This document shows, in pieces, positions 8,587-16,247 of a stretch of DNA of 38,844 bases; positions within the stretch are counted from its first letter, which is position 1, and the number at the start of each line of letters is the position of its first letter. The DNA is taken from NCBI GenBank assembly GCA_958436475.1, contig CAUBKG010000011.1:1-38844 (forward strand). Reading direction: 5' to 3'. This DNA is from an uncultured Clostridia bacterium. Lineage in GTDB: Bacteria > Bacillota > Clostridia > Oscillospirales > Acutalibacteraceae. The position numbers and the translations under genes are program-made. The notes beneath the pieces are model-generated. The model was not told where the DNA came from. It saw only the letters and a list, made by a program, of their open reading frames with translations, and did not search any database.

Positions 8587-9588
8587 ATGGGCGAATCGAT
8601 CCGGGAACGGGAATGCCGCGTCGAGCGGGAGCTTTTATCCCCCCGCGCCATGCTTTCAGAGCATACGGCCGGCCGCGAAAGGCCGGAGGAAGAATGCCCC
8701 ATCCGCACCCCCTTCCAGAGGGACAGGGACCGCATCATCCACTGCAAGTCCTTCCGCCGTTTAAAACATAAAACGCAGGTGTTTCTCGCGCCGGAAAAGG
8801 ACCATTACCGCACGCGGCTCACCCACACGCTGGAGGTTTCGCAGATCGCACGCACCATTTCCCGCGCCCTGAGGCTGAACGAAGACCTCACCGAGGCCAT
8901 CGCCCTCGGACACGACCTCGGGCACACGCCCTTCGGCCACGCGGGGGAACGGGCGCTGAATGAGATCCACCCGGGCGGCTTCCGCCATTATGAGCAGAGC
9001 GTGCGCGTGGCGCAGCTGCTCGAGAAGGACGGCCGCGGCCTCAACCTCACCGCCGAGGTGGTGGACGGAATTTTAAACCATACCACAGGCCCCGAGCCTG
9101 CCACGCTCGAGGGGCGGGTGGTCCGCATCTCCGACCGCATTGCTTACATCAACCACGATATTGACGACGCCATCCGCGCCGGCGTGATGACGGAGGAGGA
9201 TATCCCCGCATCCGTTGCCGCGGCGCTCGGGGACCGGCGCTCGGAACGCATCAATACTATGATCGTATCCGTCATCGAAAACAGCGGCGAGGAAATTGCC
9301 ATGGACCCCCTCACGTATGAAATGTTTTCAGAGCTGCACGCCTTTATGTTTTCCCATGTGTACAAAAATCCCGTGGCGAAGGGGGAGGAGCAGAAGGCCA
9401 TGGAACTTCTGCGCCAGCTTTACCGTTACTTTACCGCGCATCCCGGCAGGCTTCCGGAGGATTTTGCCGGCATCTGCGAGCGGGAGGGGCCCGACCGCGC
9501 GGTGTGCGATTACATTGCCGGCATGACCGACCGCTATGCGATCGAGGTATACAACAATTTATTTATTCCCAAAGCGTGGGAAATATAA
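8587..9588 (+). CDS. dgt: Deoxyguanosinetriphosphate triphosphohydrolase-like protein (HD superfamily)
   Basis: dNTP triphosphohydrolase family protein that cleaves dNTPs to deoxynucleoside and triphosphate. The HD metal site is visible: H80 in RLTHTLE, H109-D110 in LGHDLGHTPFGHAGE, and D183 in RISDRIAY. The N-terminal block FQRDRDRIIHCKSFRRLKHK is also typical. The chosen start is ATG at 8587 with GGGGAGG six bases upstream, giving 333 residues. The frame is open back to 8515, but that upstream part has no ribosome site. It lies 33 bp before dnaG, the usual dgt-dnaG-rpoD order of Clostridia, which links nucleotide pool control to replication. Substrate specificity (dGTP only or all dNTPs) cannot be told. 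Confidence 0.93.
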   Translation: MGESIRERECRVERELLSPRAMLSEHTAGRERPEEECPIRTPFQRDRDRIIHCKSFRRLKHKTQVFLAPEKDHYRTRLTHTLEVSQIARTISRALRLNEDLTEAIALGHDLGHTPFGHAGERALNEIHPGGFRHYEQSVRVAQLLEKDGRGLNLTAEVVDGILNHTTGPEPATLEGRVVRISDRIAYINHDIDDAIRAGVMTEEDIPASVAAALGDRRSERINTMIVSVIENSGEEIAMDPLTYEMFSELHAFMFSHVYKNPVAKGEEQKAMELLRQLYRYFTAHPGRLPEDFAGICEREGPDRAVCDYIAGMTDRYAIEVYNNLFIPKAWEI

Positions 9589-9621
9589 GCATGGAGAACC
9601 CGAAGGAAAGGAGGCGGCGCC

Positions 9622-11376
9622 ATGCGTCTGAGCGAAGATTTTCTCATGGAGCTGAAGGCGCGCAGCGATATCGAAGCCTTCATTTCCTCGTATGTTCCGT
9701 TAAAACGGCGGGGCCGCAACCTCGTGGGGCTCTGCCCGTTTCATAATGAAAAAACGCCCTCCTTCACCGTGTATCCGGAGAGCCAGTCTTACTATTGCTT
9801 CGGCTGCGGCGCAGGCGGGGATGTGATCACCTTCCTGCGGCAGATTGAAAATCTCGATTACCTCGAGGCGGTGCGCGCCCTCGCGGAGCGCGCGGGGCTC
9901 GAAGTGCCGGAAGAACGTGTGGACGACAGCTTCCTCCGCCTCAAAAGCCGCGTGCTGGAAGCAAACCGGGAGGCGGCGCGCTTTTTCCACCACTGCCTCG
10001 TTTCTTCACCGAACGAGGGACTGCGGTATTTTACCGAGCAGCGAAAGCTTTCGCGCGGCACCATCCAGCGCTTCGGCCTCGGTTTTGCGCCAAACAGCTG
10101 GGATAGCCTGCTGCGGCACATGCGTTCGAAGGGCTTCACGGAGGACGAGCTGATCGCCGCCTATCTCGTGATCCGGGGCAAGCGCGGCAGCTGCTATGAT
10201 ATTTTCCGAAACCGCGTGATTTTCCCCATCATCGACCTGCGCGGCAACGTAATCGGCTTCGGAGGCCGCGTGCTGGACGACAGCAAGCCGAAATACTTAA
10301 ACACCTCCAAAACCCCCGTATTCGATAAGGGCCGCAACCTGTTTGCCCTCAATTTTGCAAAAAACGAAAAGACTAAAACCTTTCTGTTCTGCGAAGGGTA
10401 TATGGACGTCATCGCCCTGCACCAGGCGGGCTTCCGAAACGCCATCGCCTCCCTCGGTACGGCGCTCACCGCCGACCAGGCACGGGTGATCGGGCGGTAC
10501 TGCGAAGAGGTCGTCATCGCGACCGATTCGGACGAAGCGGGCCGCAAGGCCGCGGATAAAGACATCCGCGTGCTGGGGGACGCAGGGCTCAAGGTGCGCG
10601 TCATGCGCATCACGGGCGCCAAGGATCCGGACGAATTCATTCAAAAATTCGGCGCCACCCGGTTCAAGGGGCTCATCGAAGGAGCCGCCAACGATACCGA
10701 ATTCCGCCTGCTCGGCGCGCGGGAAAAATACGACCTCGAATCGGCCGACGGCCGCGTGGAATTTCTCACGGAAGCGGCCGGCATCCTGGCAACGCTTCCG
10801 AGCCCCATCGAGCGGGACGTTTACGCCGCCAAGCTCGCAAAGGAGCTGGAGGTTTCGAAGGCGGCTATTTTGCAGCAGGCCGAAAGCCTTGCCCGCGGCA
10901 GGGCGAGGGCCGAACGGAAAAAGGCGGTGCGGGAGGCCGTGCGGGCGCCGATGAGGCGCGATACGGTCAACCCCGAGCGCACGAAGTATTTGAGGGCCGC
11001 CTGCGCGGAAGAAGGGCTCATTGCCCTGATGCTGCGCAACCCCGGCTTTTACGAGCATGTGGCCGAAAAAATACGGCCGGAGGATTTTTTAACAGGCTTC
11101 AACCGGCGCGTGTTTTCGGTTATCATGGAACGCCTGCGGGAGAATAAGCTTTTGGAGCTGCAGCTCCTTTCCGGCGAATTTTCCCCGGAAGAAATGGGCC
11201 GCATCGTGCAGATCCAAACGCGGGAAGCAAACCGCCTCAACCGCGAGGAGGAATGCGACCGGTGCATTGAGGTTATATTAGAGGAGAAGGCGAAAACAGA
11301 GGAAAAGCCTGTTTCGGAGCTCTCCCTCGAAGACTGTGAAAAGAAGCTCGAGCAGCTCAAAAGGAAAAAGCAATAG
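9622..11376 (+). CDS. dnaG: DNA primase DnaG
   Basis: Primase that makes RNA primers at the replication fork. The protein has 584 residues, full length. The N-terminal zinc ribbon uses C38, H41, C59 and C62 (CPFHNEKTPSF and YYCFGCGAGGD). The TOPRIM catalytic site includes E258 in FCEGYMDV and D302/D304 in TDSDEAG. The C-terminal part would bind the DnaB helicase. The ATG at 9622 follows AAAGGAGG at good spacing. It sits between dgt and rpoD. The 92-bp gap to rpoD contains a weak hairpin (around 11388-11408) that may modulate read-through into rpoD. Confidence 0.97.
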   Translation: MRLSEDFLMELKARSDIEAFISSYVPLKRRGRNLVGLCPFHNEKTPSFTVYPESQSYYCFGCGAGGDVITFLRQIENLDYLEAVRALAERAGLEVPEERVDDSFLRLKSRVLEANREAARFFHHCLVSSPNEGLRYFTEQRKLSRGTIQRFGLGFAPNSWDSLLRHMRSKGFTEDELIAAYLVIRGKRGSCYDIFRNRVIFPIIDLRGNVIGFGGRVLDDSKPKYLNTSKTPVFDKGRNLFALNFAKNEKTKTFLFCEGYMDVIALHQAGFRNAIASLGTALTADQARVIGRYCEEVVIATDSDEAGRKAADKDIRVLGDAGLKVRVMRITGAKDPDEFIQKFGATRFKGLIEGAANDTEFRLLGAREKYDLESADGRVEFLTEAAGILATLPSPIERDVYAAKLAKELEVSKAAILQQAESLARGRARAERKKAVREAVRAPMRRDTVNPERTKYLRAACAEEGLIALMLRNPGFYEHVAEKIRPEDFLTGFNRRVFSVIMERLRENKLLELQLLSGEFSPEEMGRIVQIQTREANRLNREEECDRCIEVILEEKAKTEEKPVSELSLEDCEKKLEQLKRKKQ

Positions 11377-11468
11377 CCGGTGCGCCGCGTTTGGGCTCAA
11401 ACGGCTTTCCCATAACCCAAAGGAACGAAAAATTACCGTTTTGATAAGCCAAAGCGGAGAATGGATGT

Positions 11469-12545
11469 GTGGATTTTATGGCAAAAAAGAATGAGAACCT
11501 GGAAGCCGCGGAGGAAAAGAAGGACGAACTCAAACCCTTGGAGGAGCTGGAAGACGATTTCGGCGAAAACGAAGAAGAGTTCGATATCGAGCCCGATCAT
11601 CCGGAGCTTGCTGAGGTTCCCCTTCTGGATGTGGATGTGCTCGACCCCACCATGGAAGAGCTCAATATGGAGGAGCTCCCCGCGCAGGAAGAGCTGGATA
11701 CGGCTCTGAATGTGGAGGGCATGATGCTGGACGATCCGGTCAAGCTCTATCTGAAGGAAATCGGCCGCGTTCCGCTGCTGACTCCCGAGGAAGAAATCGA
11801 GCTCGCCATCAAGATCGCCAATAACGACGATTATGCCCGCAAGCGCCTGACCGAGGCGAACCTCCGCCTGGTGGTCAGCATCGCGAAACGGTATGTGGGG
11901 CGCGGCATGCATTTCCTGGACCTCATCCAGGAAGGAAACGTCGGCCTCATCAAGGCGGTGGAAAAATTCGATTATACGAAGGGCTTCAAGTTTTCCACCT
12001 ATGCCACCTGGTGGATCCGGCAGGCCATCACCCGCGCCATTGCGGACCAGGCGAGGACCATCCGCATTCCGGTGCATATGGTGGAAACCATCAACCGCCT
12101 GAAAAAAACCAGCAGCCACCTGCTGCATGAAAACGGCTCGGAGCCGACGGAAGAGCAGATCGCCGAGGCCATGGACCTGCCCGTGGAGCGCGTGCGCGAG
12201 ATTATGCGCGTGGCACAGGAGCCGGTTTCCATGGAAACGCCCATCGGCCCGCAGGAGGATTCCCGCCTGGTCGATTTCATCCGGGACGACGAGGCCCCCG
12301 CGCCCGACGAGGTCGCGTTCAAGCAGATCGTGAACGAGGATATCAATCAGGTGCTGAAAACCCTCACCCCGCGCGAGGAGGCGGTCATCCGCCTGCGCTT
12401 CGGCCTGAAGGACGGCCGCTGCCACACCCTCGAGGAAGTGGGCAAGGAATTCAACGTGACCCGTGAGCGCATCCGCCAGATCGAAGCCAAGGCCCTGCGC
12501 AAGCTGCGCCATCCGGTGCGCAGCAACAAGTTCAAAGAGCGCTGA
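11469..12545 (+). CDS. rpoD: RNA polymerase primary sigma factor (sigma-70/SigA)
   Basis: Housekeeping sigma factor of about 358 residues, with the short acidic N-terminus usual in Clostridia. Region 1.2 is DDPVKLYLKEIGRVPLL. Regions 2.1-2.4 include MHFLDLIQEGNVGLIKAVEKFDY and the -10-reading segment KFSTYATWWIRQAITRAIAD. Region 4.2 is the helix-turn-helix ERIRQIEAKALRKLRHP. The GTG at 11469 is preferred because GCGGAG lies nine bases upstream; the in-frame ATG at 11478 (three residues shorter) is the alternative. It completes the dgt-dnaG-rpoD cluster and is followed after 12 bp by an Rrf2 regulator. Confidence 0.97.
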   Translation: MDFMAKKNENLEAAEEKKDELKPLEELEDDFGENEEEFDIEPDHPELAEVPLLDVDVLDPTMEELNMEELPAQEELDTALNVEGMMLDDPVKLYLKEIGRVPLLTPEEEIELAIKIANNDDYARKRLTEANLRLVVSIAKRYVGRGMHFLDLIQEGNVGLIKAVEKFDYTKGFKFSTYATWWIRQAITRAIADQARTIRIPVHMVETINRLKKTSSHLLHENGSEPTEEQIAEAMDLPVERVREIMRVAQEPVSMETPIGPQEDSRLVDFIRDDEAPAPDEVAFKQIVNEDINQVLKTLTPREEAVIRLRFGLKDGRCHTLEEVGKEFNVTRERIRQIEAKALRKLRHPVRSNKFKER

Positions 12546-12557
12546 GGGGTTTAAGGA

Positions 12558-12959
12558 ATGTTTATTACACTGGAAACCGATTATGCGGTTCGCATCGTCT
12601 ATTGCCTCGCCAGATCCGGCAAAAGGACCGGGGCGAGTGAAATTTCCGAGAGCACCGGCGTCACCCTCCGCTTTGCGCTGAAAATCCTGCACAAGCTGGT
12701 GGCGAACGGTATCGTGCGTTCCTTCAAGGGGGCGAAGGGGGGCTACGAGCTCGCCCGCACGCCCGGGGAAATCACCCTGCGCGAGGTCGTGGAGGTGATG
12801 GAAGGGCCGATCGTATTTTCCCGCTGTTTGACGGACGGCTTCGTCTGCACCAACGATGTGGAAGGCCGCTGCTTTTTTAACGGCGTTTATGAAAAGCTGT
12901 CGAACTCCATGCGCGAGCAGCTCGAAGGGGTCCGTTTTTCCGATGCGCTGAAAAAATGA
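12558..12959 (+). CDS. Rrf2-family transcriptional regulator with three Cys
   Basis: Rrf2-family winged-helix repressor of 133 residues, beginning MFITLETDYAVRI as usual. The DNA-binding part is at about 25-60, with GAKGGYELAR as the wing. C90, C97 and C105 lie in the loop where IscR and NsrR bind an iron-sulfur cluster. The spacing here (6 and 7 residues) differs slightly from IscR, so a cluster is likely but not proven. It starts 12 bp after rpoD and may be cotranscribed. No iscS or suf gene is adjacent, so its targets are unknown. A short dyad (13051-13065) downstream could be a site for this or another regulator. Confidence 0.9.
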   Translation: MFITLETDYAVRIVYCLARSGKRTGASEISESTGVTLRFALKILHKLVANGIVRSFKGAKGGYELARTPGEITLREVVEVMEGPIVFSRCLTDGFVCTNDVEGRCFFNGVYEKLSNSMREQLEGVRFSDALKK

Positions 12960-13050
12960 TGCGTTTCTTCGGTATACAAGGGGAACCTGCGCTCCTTTCT
13001 GCGAAAAAACAGGTATTTTGCAGGAAAATTTTAGAAAACAACGCTGTTAG

Positions 13051-13066
13051 GTAAATATACTTTACA
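13051..13066. promoter_or_regulatory. Dyad overlapping a -10-like element before the vanR-like gene
   Basis: GTAAA-TATAC-TTTAC is an inverted repeat with TATACT (13056-13061) at its centre, 60 bases before the response-regulator start. A matching -35 is not evident. It could be a promoter with an overlapping operator; the binding protein is unknown. Confidence 0.35.
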
Positions 13067-13124
13067 GAACTGCGCCGTGTGCCGTAAAACCGGCTGAAAA
13101 CCAAGTGAGATCGGGGGCTTTTGA

Positions 13125-13817
13125 GTGAGCATGGATATCCTGCTGGTGGACGATGAAGTGGAAATCGTTGAGCTTTTGGAAGTCTACCTGCAAAACGAAG
13201 GCTTTTCCGTCCGCAAGTTCCACACGGCGGAGGAAGCGTTCCGGAGCGTTTTGGAGGCACCGCCGGACTTGGCGCTCCTCGATGTGATGCTTCCGGATTC
13301 AGACGGCTTTTCCCTCTGCCGCAGAATCCGCGAAAACCATACCTTCCCGGTCATCATGCTCACGGCCAAGATGGAGGATATGGATAAGATCCGCGGCCTT
13401 TCCCTCGGGGCGGACGATTACATCACCAAGCCCTTCAATCCTTTAGAGGTCGTGGCGCGGGTCAAGGCGCAGCTGCGGCGGGCCATGCGGTATAACGAAG
13501 CTTCCGGCGCGCCCTCCAATGTAATTGATTTTTCCGGCCTCGTCATCAATAAGGATACGCACGAATGCACCCTTTACGATAAGCCGCTCGGCCTCACCCC
13601 CACAGAGTTCAACATCCTCTGGTATTTGTGTGAAAACCGGGGGCGGGTGGTGCCTTCGGAGGAGCTGTTTGAGCAGGTGTGGGGCGAAAAGTTTTTAGAC
13701 TGCAACAACACGGTCATGGTACATATCCGGCGCCTGCGCGAAAAGATGAACGAGCCCAGCCGCCGCCCGCGTTTCATCCGGACCGTATGGGGAGTGGGGT
13801 ATAAGATTGAAGGATAA
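13125..13817 (+). CDS. OmpR/VanR-type response regulator
   Basis: Two-component response regulator of 230 residues. The N-terminal receiver has acidic pocket residues D9-D10, phosphoacceptor D53 in LLDVMLPDSDG, T80 and K102 in ITKPFNP. The C-terminal OmpR-type winged helix runs from about 133 to 228, ending FIRTVWGVGYKIEG. The start is GTG at 13125 (CGGGGGC upstream) or ATG at 13131. It overlaps the kinase gene by 11 bp and is followed by a VanY-type carboxypeptidase, so it is closest in context to VanR. It probably binds the 11-bp repeats at 14893-14936. Confidence 0.93.
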   Translation: MSMDILLVDDEVEIVELLEVYLQNEGFSVRKFHTAEEAFRSVLEAPPDLALLDVMLPDSDGFSLCRRIRENHTFPVIMLTAKMEDMDKIRGLSLGADDYITKPFNPLEVVARVKAQLRRAMRYNEASGAPSNVIDFSGLVINKDTHECTLYDKPLGLTPTEFNILWYLCENRGRVVPSEELFEQVWGEKFLDCNNTVMVHIRRLREKMNEPSRRPRFIRTVWGVGYKIEG

Positions 13818-14892
13818 CGATTCGGGGCTCATCCGCCGCCTGGTCATCCGGAAGCTGCTGATTAAAATCGTGCTCACCGCGGTGGGCCTGTTTGCCTTTC
13901 TCTTCCTTGCGGACGGCGTGCTCAACGACTTTTTGGCCGACCTCGCCGCTACCACGCTCGGGAGCGTCTATTATCTCATCCGGGATATCAAAGTCCCCCT
14001 GCTGCTCGCGGTGTTCCTGGGGCTCGTGCTCCTTTATGTATTTCAGGCGGTGGGGCAGGCCGCCCGGTATGTGGATGATCTCGTGGATTCCATCGAAGAG
14101 GTGTTCGAGGAGGAGAACGCACTCATCCAGCTCCCGAAGGAGCTTTCCTCCATTGAAACCAAGCTCAACACCCTGAAATATGAAAGCGTCCGCAACGAGC
14201 AGGCCGCGAGGGAGGCGGAGCAGCGAAAGAACGATCTGGTCGTATATCTGGCGCACGACCTCAAAACGCCCCTTACCTCCGTGATCGGATATCTCACGCT
14301 CCTGCATGACGAGCAGCAGATTTCCGAGGAGCTGCGGAACAAATACCTTTCCATCTCCCTGCAGAAGGCCGAACGGCTGGAAGACCTCATCAACGAATTT
14401 TTTGAAATCACCCGGTTCAACCTTCAGAACGTCACGCTCGAAAAGAGCCGGATCAATTTATCGCTCCTGCTCCGGCAGCTGATGGATGAATTTTATCCGG
14501 TCCTGCCGGAAAAGAACCTGCGAATCGATGCACGCATCGAAGAAAACCTTTTGTATTACGGGGATGCGGATAAGCTCGCCCGCGTGTTCGATAACCTCCT
14601 GCGAAATGCGGTGGCCTATAGCTATGAGAATACGCCCATCACCATCGAGGCCGTGTTCCGGGGCGGGGAATACCGCGTTTCCTTCACGAACCTGGGCGAT
14701 GAGATCCCGCCGCAGAAGCTGGAACGCGTGTTTGAAAAGTTTTTCCGCCTCGATTCCGCCCGCACGAGCCGCACGGGCGGCGCGGGCCTCGGCCTCGCCA
14801 TTGCGAAGCAGATTACCGAGCTGCACGGAGGCCGGCTCATGGCGGAAAGCAGCCGGGAGAGCACTGTTTTTACCGTGACGCTGCCGGGCTGA
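13807..14892 (+). CDS. VanS-like sensor histidine kinase
   Basis: Membrane sensor kinase of 361 residues. Two transmembrane segments lie at about 17-36 and 63-82, with only about 26 extracellular residues between them, so a large ligand-binding domain is absent. The linker and dimerisation helix carry H150 in YLAHDLKTPLTSVIGYL. The ATPase domain has an N box (NLLRNAVAYS, N263/N267) and a G box (GGAGLGLAIAKQI, 324-336). The start is TTG at 13807, inside the regulator gene, with GGGGAGTGGGG upstream. The sequence pattern resembles VanS of Clostridia. The signal (glycopeptide, lipid II or envelope stress) cannot be read from the sequence. Confidence 0.93.
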   Translation: MKDNDSGLIRRLVIRKLLIKIVLTAVGLFAFLFLADGVLNDFLADLAATTLGSVYYLIRDIKVPLLLAVFLGLVLLYVFQAVGQAARYVDDLVDSIEEVFEEENALIQLPKELSSIETKLNTLKYESVRNEQAAREAEQRKNDLVVYLAHDLKTPLTSVIGYLTLLHDEQQISEELRNKYLSISLQKAERLEDLINEFFEITRFNLQNVTLEKSRINLSLLLRQLMDEFYPVLPEKNLRIDARIEENLLYYGDADKLARVFDNLLRNAVAYSYENTPITIEAVFRGGEYRVSFTNLGDEIPPQKLERVFEKFFRLDSARTSRTGGAGLGLAIAKQITELHGGRLMAESSRESTVFTVTLPG

Positions 14893-14936
14893 TTGTAAGA
14901 AAAACGTAAGCTTTTTCTAAGAAAGCCGTAGGAACG
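14893..14936 (+). promoter_or_regulatory. Four direct repeats phased at 11 bp: probable response-regulator operator
   Basis: Four copies of an 11-base unit with core GTAAG lie end to end: GTAAG at 14895, GTAAG at 14906, CTAAG at 14917 and GTAGG at 14928. The period is exactly one helical turn, as OmpR-family regulators prefer. The array ends at the expected -35 position of the following promoter (TAAGAT at 14954 or GATAAT at 14957), which lacks a recognisable -35 of its own. This is the layout of an activator-dependent promoter driving the VanY-type gene at 14985. Confidence 0.7.
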
Positions 14937-14984
14937 AAATTCCTCTTTTCTGGTAAGATAATTGCCGGAAAAGGGGGATTTTTT

Positions 14985-15938
14985 ATGAAGAGGGGAACAA
15001 CCGGCAGAAGAAAACGCTGGTGGCTCATCCTGCCGCTGGCGGTCCTGGTACTCGCGGCGGGAATTGCGGGAGGCCTCATGCTCTATGTGCAGCTTACCAC
15101 GCTGCCGCCGCCCGTGCTCAGCGATACCTCTTCGGAAAAGACCGATATCTCCCCGGACGATTACCGCATGGAGGAAAAAAGCGAAGAGGAAATCGGAAAG
15201 GGAGAGCTCATCCTCGTAAACGAGGGGCACCCGTATCGGTTCGGCGAGTTTGAGGGCCGCGTGTTTCTTTCATCCGTCAAAAATTCGTATTACAGCATCC
15301 GGGATAACACCGTGTGCCTGGACGGCACAGCCGCTGACGCGCTGGACCGCATGACGCGCGGGTTTTATCACCAGTACCATAAAAAGACGGTCATTGTGCT
15401 CAGCGGCTGGCGGGATTACGAAAAGCAGGAAAGCCTTTACCGGCAGCGCGTGGAAAAAGAAGGGCAGGAAAAAGCCGGCCGTTTTGTGGCTCAGGCGGGG
15501 CAAAGCGAGCACCACACAGGCTATGCGCTGGATTTCGGCCTTTATTATCCCGGCGGCATTTCGGCCGATTACACAGGCCGGGGCGTTTACAGCTGGCTCA
15601 ACCGGCACGCGCACGAGTATGGTTATATCGTGCGGTATGCGGAGGAAAAGAGCGCGCTCACGGGAGTGGACTATGAGCCATGGCATTTCCGTTATGTGGG
15701 AAAGCCGCACGCCTATCTCATCACCCAGCGGGGGTTCTGCCTGGAAGAGTACATCGAATTCCTGAAGGGATACTGCTTTGGGGAAAAACACCTGCTCGTA
15801 ACCGACGGCGACCGGCGGAAATACGAGATTTACTATGCCGAAGGGACGAAGGTGCCCGTGCCGAAGGAGGGGGAATACACCGTATCCGGAAACAACGAAA
15901 GCGGCTTCATCGTTACCGTGTGCCTCGGCGAAGAGTAG
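14985..15938 (+). CDS. VanY-type D-alanyl-D-alanine carboxypeptidase (peptidase M15B)
   Basis: Zinc D,D-carboxypeptidase that trims the terminal D-Ala from peptidoglycan stem pentapeptides. The protein has 317 residues. An N-terminal membrane anchor lies at about 12-34 (RWWLILPLAVLVLAAG), followed by an acidic linker, so the catalytic domain acts outside the membrane. The M15 site is complete: SEHHTGYALD gives H176 and D183 as zinc ligands, and EPWHF gives catalytic E231 and ligand H234. The ATG at 14985 follows AAAAGGGGGA. It has its own promoter with the 11-bp repeats and sits directly after the VanRS-like pair. Removing D-Ala would lower binding of glycopeptides, but no vanH, vanA/B or vanX gene is in the window, so high-level resistance is not implied. 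Confidence 0.92.
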   Translation: MKRGTTGRRKRWWLILPLAVLVLAAGIAGGLMLYVQLTTLPPPVLSDTSSEKTDISPDDYRMEEKSEEEIGKGELILVNEGHPYRFGEFEGRVFLSSVKNSYYSIRDNTVCLDGTAADALDRMTRGFYHQYHKKTVIVLSGWRDYEKQESLYRQRVEKEGQEKAGRFVAQAGQSEHHTGYALDFGLYYPGGISADYTGRGVYSWLNRHAHEYGYIVRYAEEKSALTGVDYEPWHFRYVGKPHAYLITQRGFCLEEYIEFLKGYCFGEKHLLVTDGDRRKYEIYYAEGTKVPVPKEGEYTVSGNNESGFIVTVCLGEE

Positions 15939-16247
15939 CCCGTTTTTGCGCTGCGGCGCTTTTCGGGAGACTTCGGGCAGGCCCGGGGCATGCGGCTTGC
16001 CGCCCGATGGCAGAGAAAACGCCGCCCCGAAATACTGTGCGCTTTTTACACCTTACACCGATTGTATCAATATATATGATTGAAACGGCGGCAGAATATG
16101 ATACAATATAAAAAGCCGGCCTTTTTCGCGCTTTTTCGCGTGGGGCGGCCCAAGGCGCATCCGGCATGGAAACGCGATACCGCTCATAGTAATGCGTTTA
16201 GAGCCGGAAGGCATTGGCATTGCGGCAAAATAACATGAGAAGGGCAG
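15939..16247. other. 309-bp intergenic region with flotillin promoter
   Basis: No gene was found. GC-rich imperfect repeats occupy 15940-16020. An AT-rich island at 16055-16110 carries the flotillin promoter and a dyad, described separately. No clear T-tailed terminator was found after the carboxypeptidase gene. Confidence 0.6.
16061..16107 (+). promoter_or_regulatory. Promoter of the flotillin gene with flanking 9-bp inverted repeats
   Basis: TTGAAA (16080-16085) and TACAAT (16102-16107), spaced 16 bp, form a good sigma-A promoter. A perfect 9-bp inverted repeat, ATTGTATCA at 16061-16069 and TGATACAAT at 16099-16107, brackets it, with the second arm covering the -10. This could be a repressor site. 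The arms are AT-rich, so chance is possible. Confidence 0.6.

Noticed and set aside
11433..12692. Minus-strand open frame (419 codons) antisense to rpoD
   Set aside because: Covers rpoD almost completely, spans into the next gene and has no recognisable domain; a codon-bias shadow.
13125..15938. Complete glycopeptide-resistance operon
   Set aside because: No D-lactate dehydrogenase, D-Ala-D-Lac or D-Ala-D-Ser ligase, or VanX dipeptidase gene in or near the locus.
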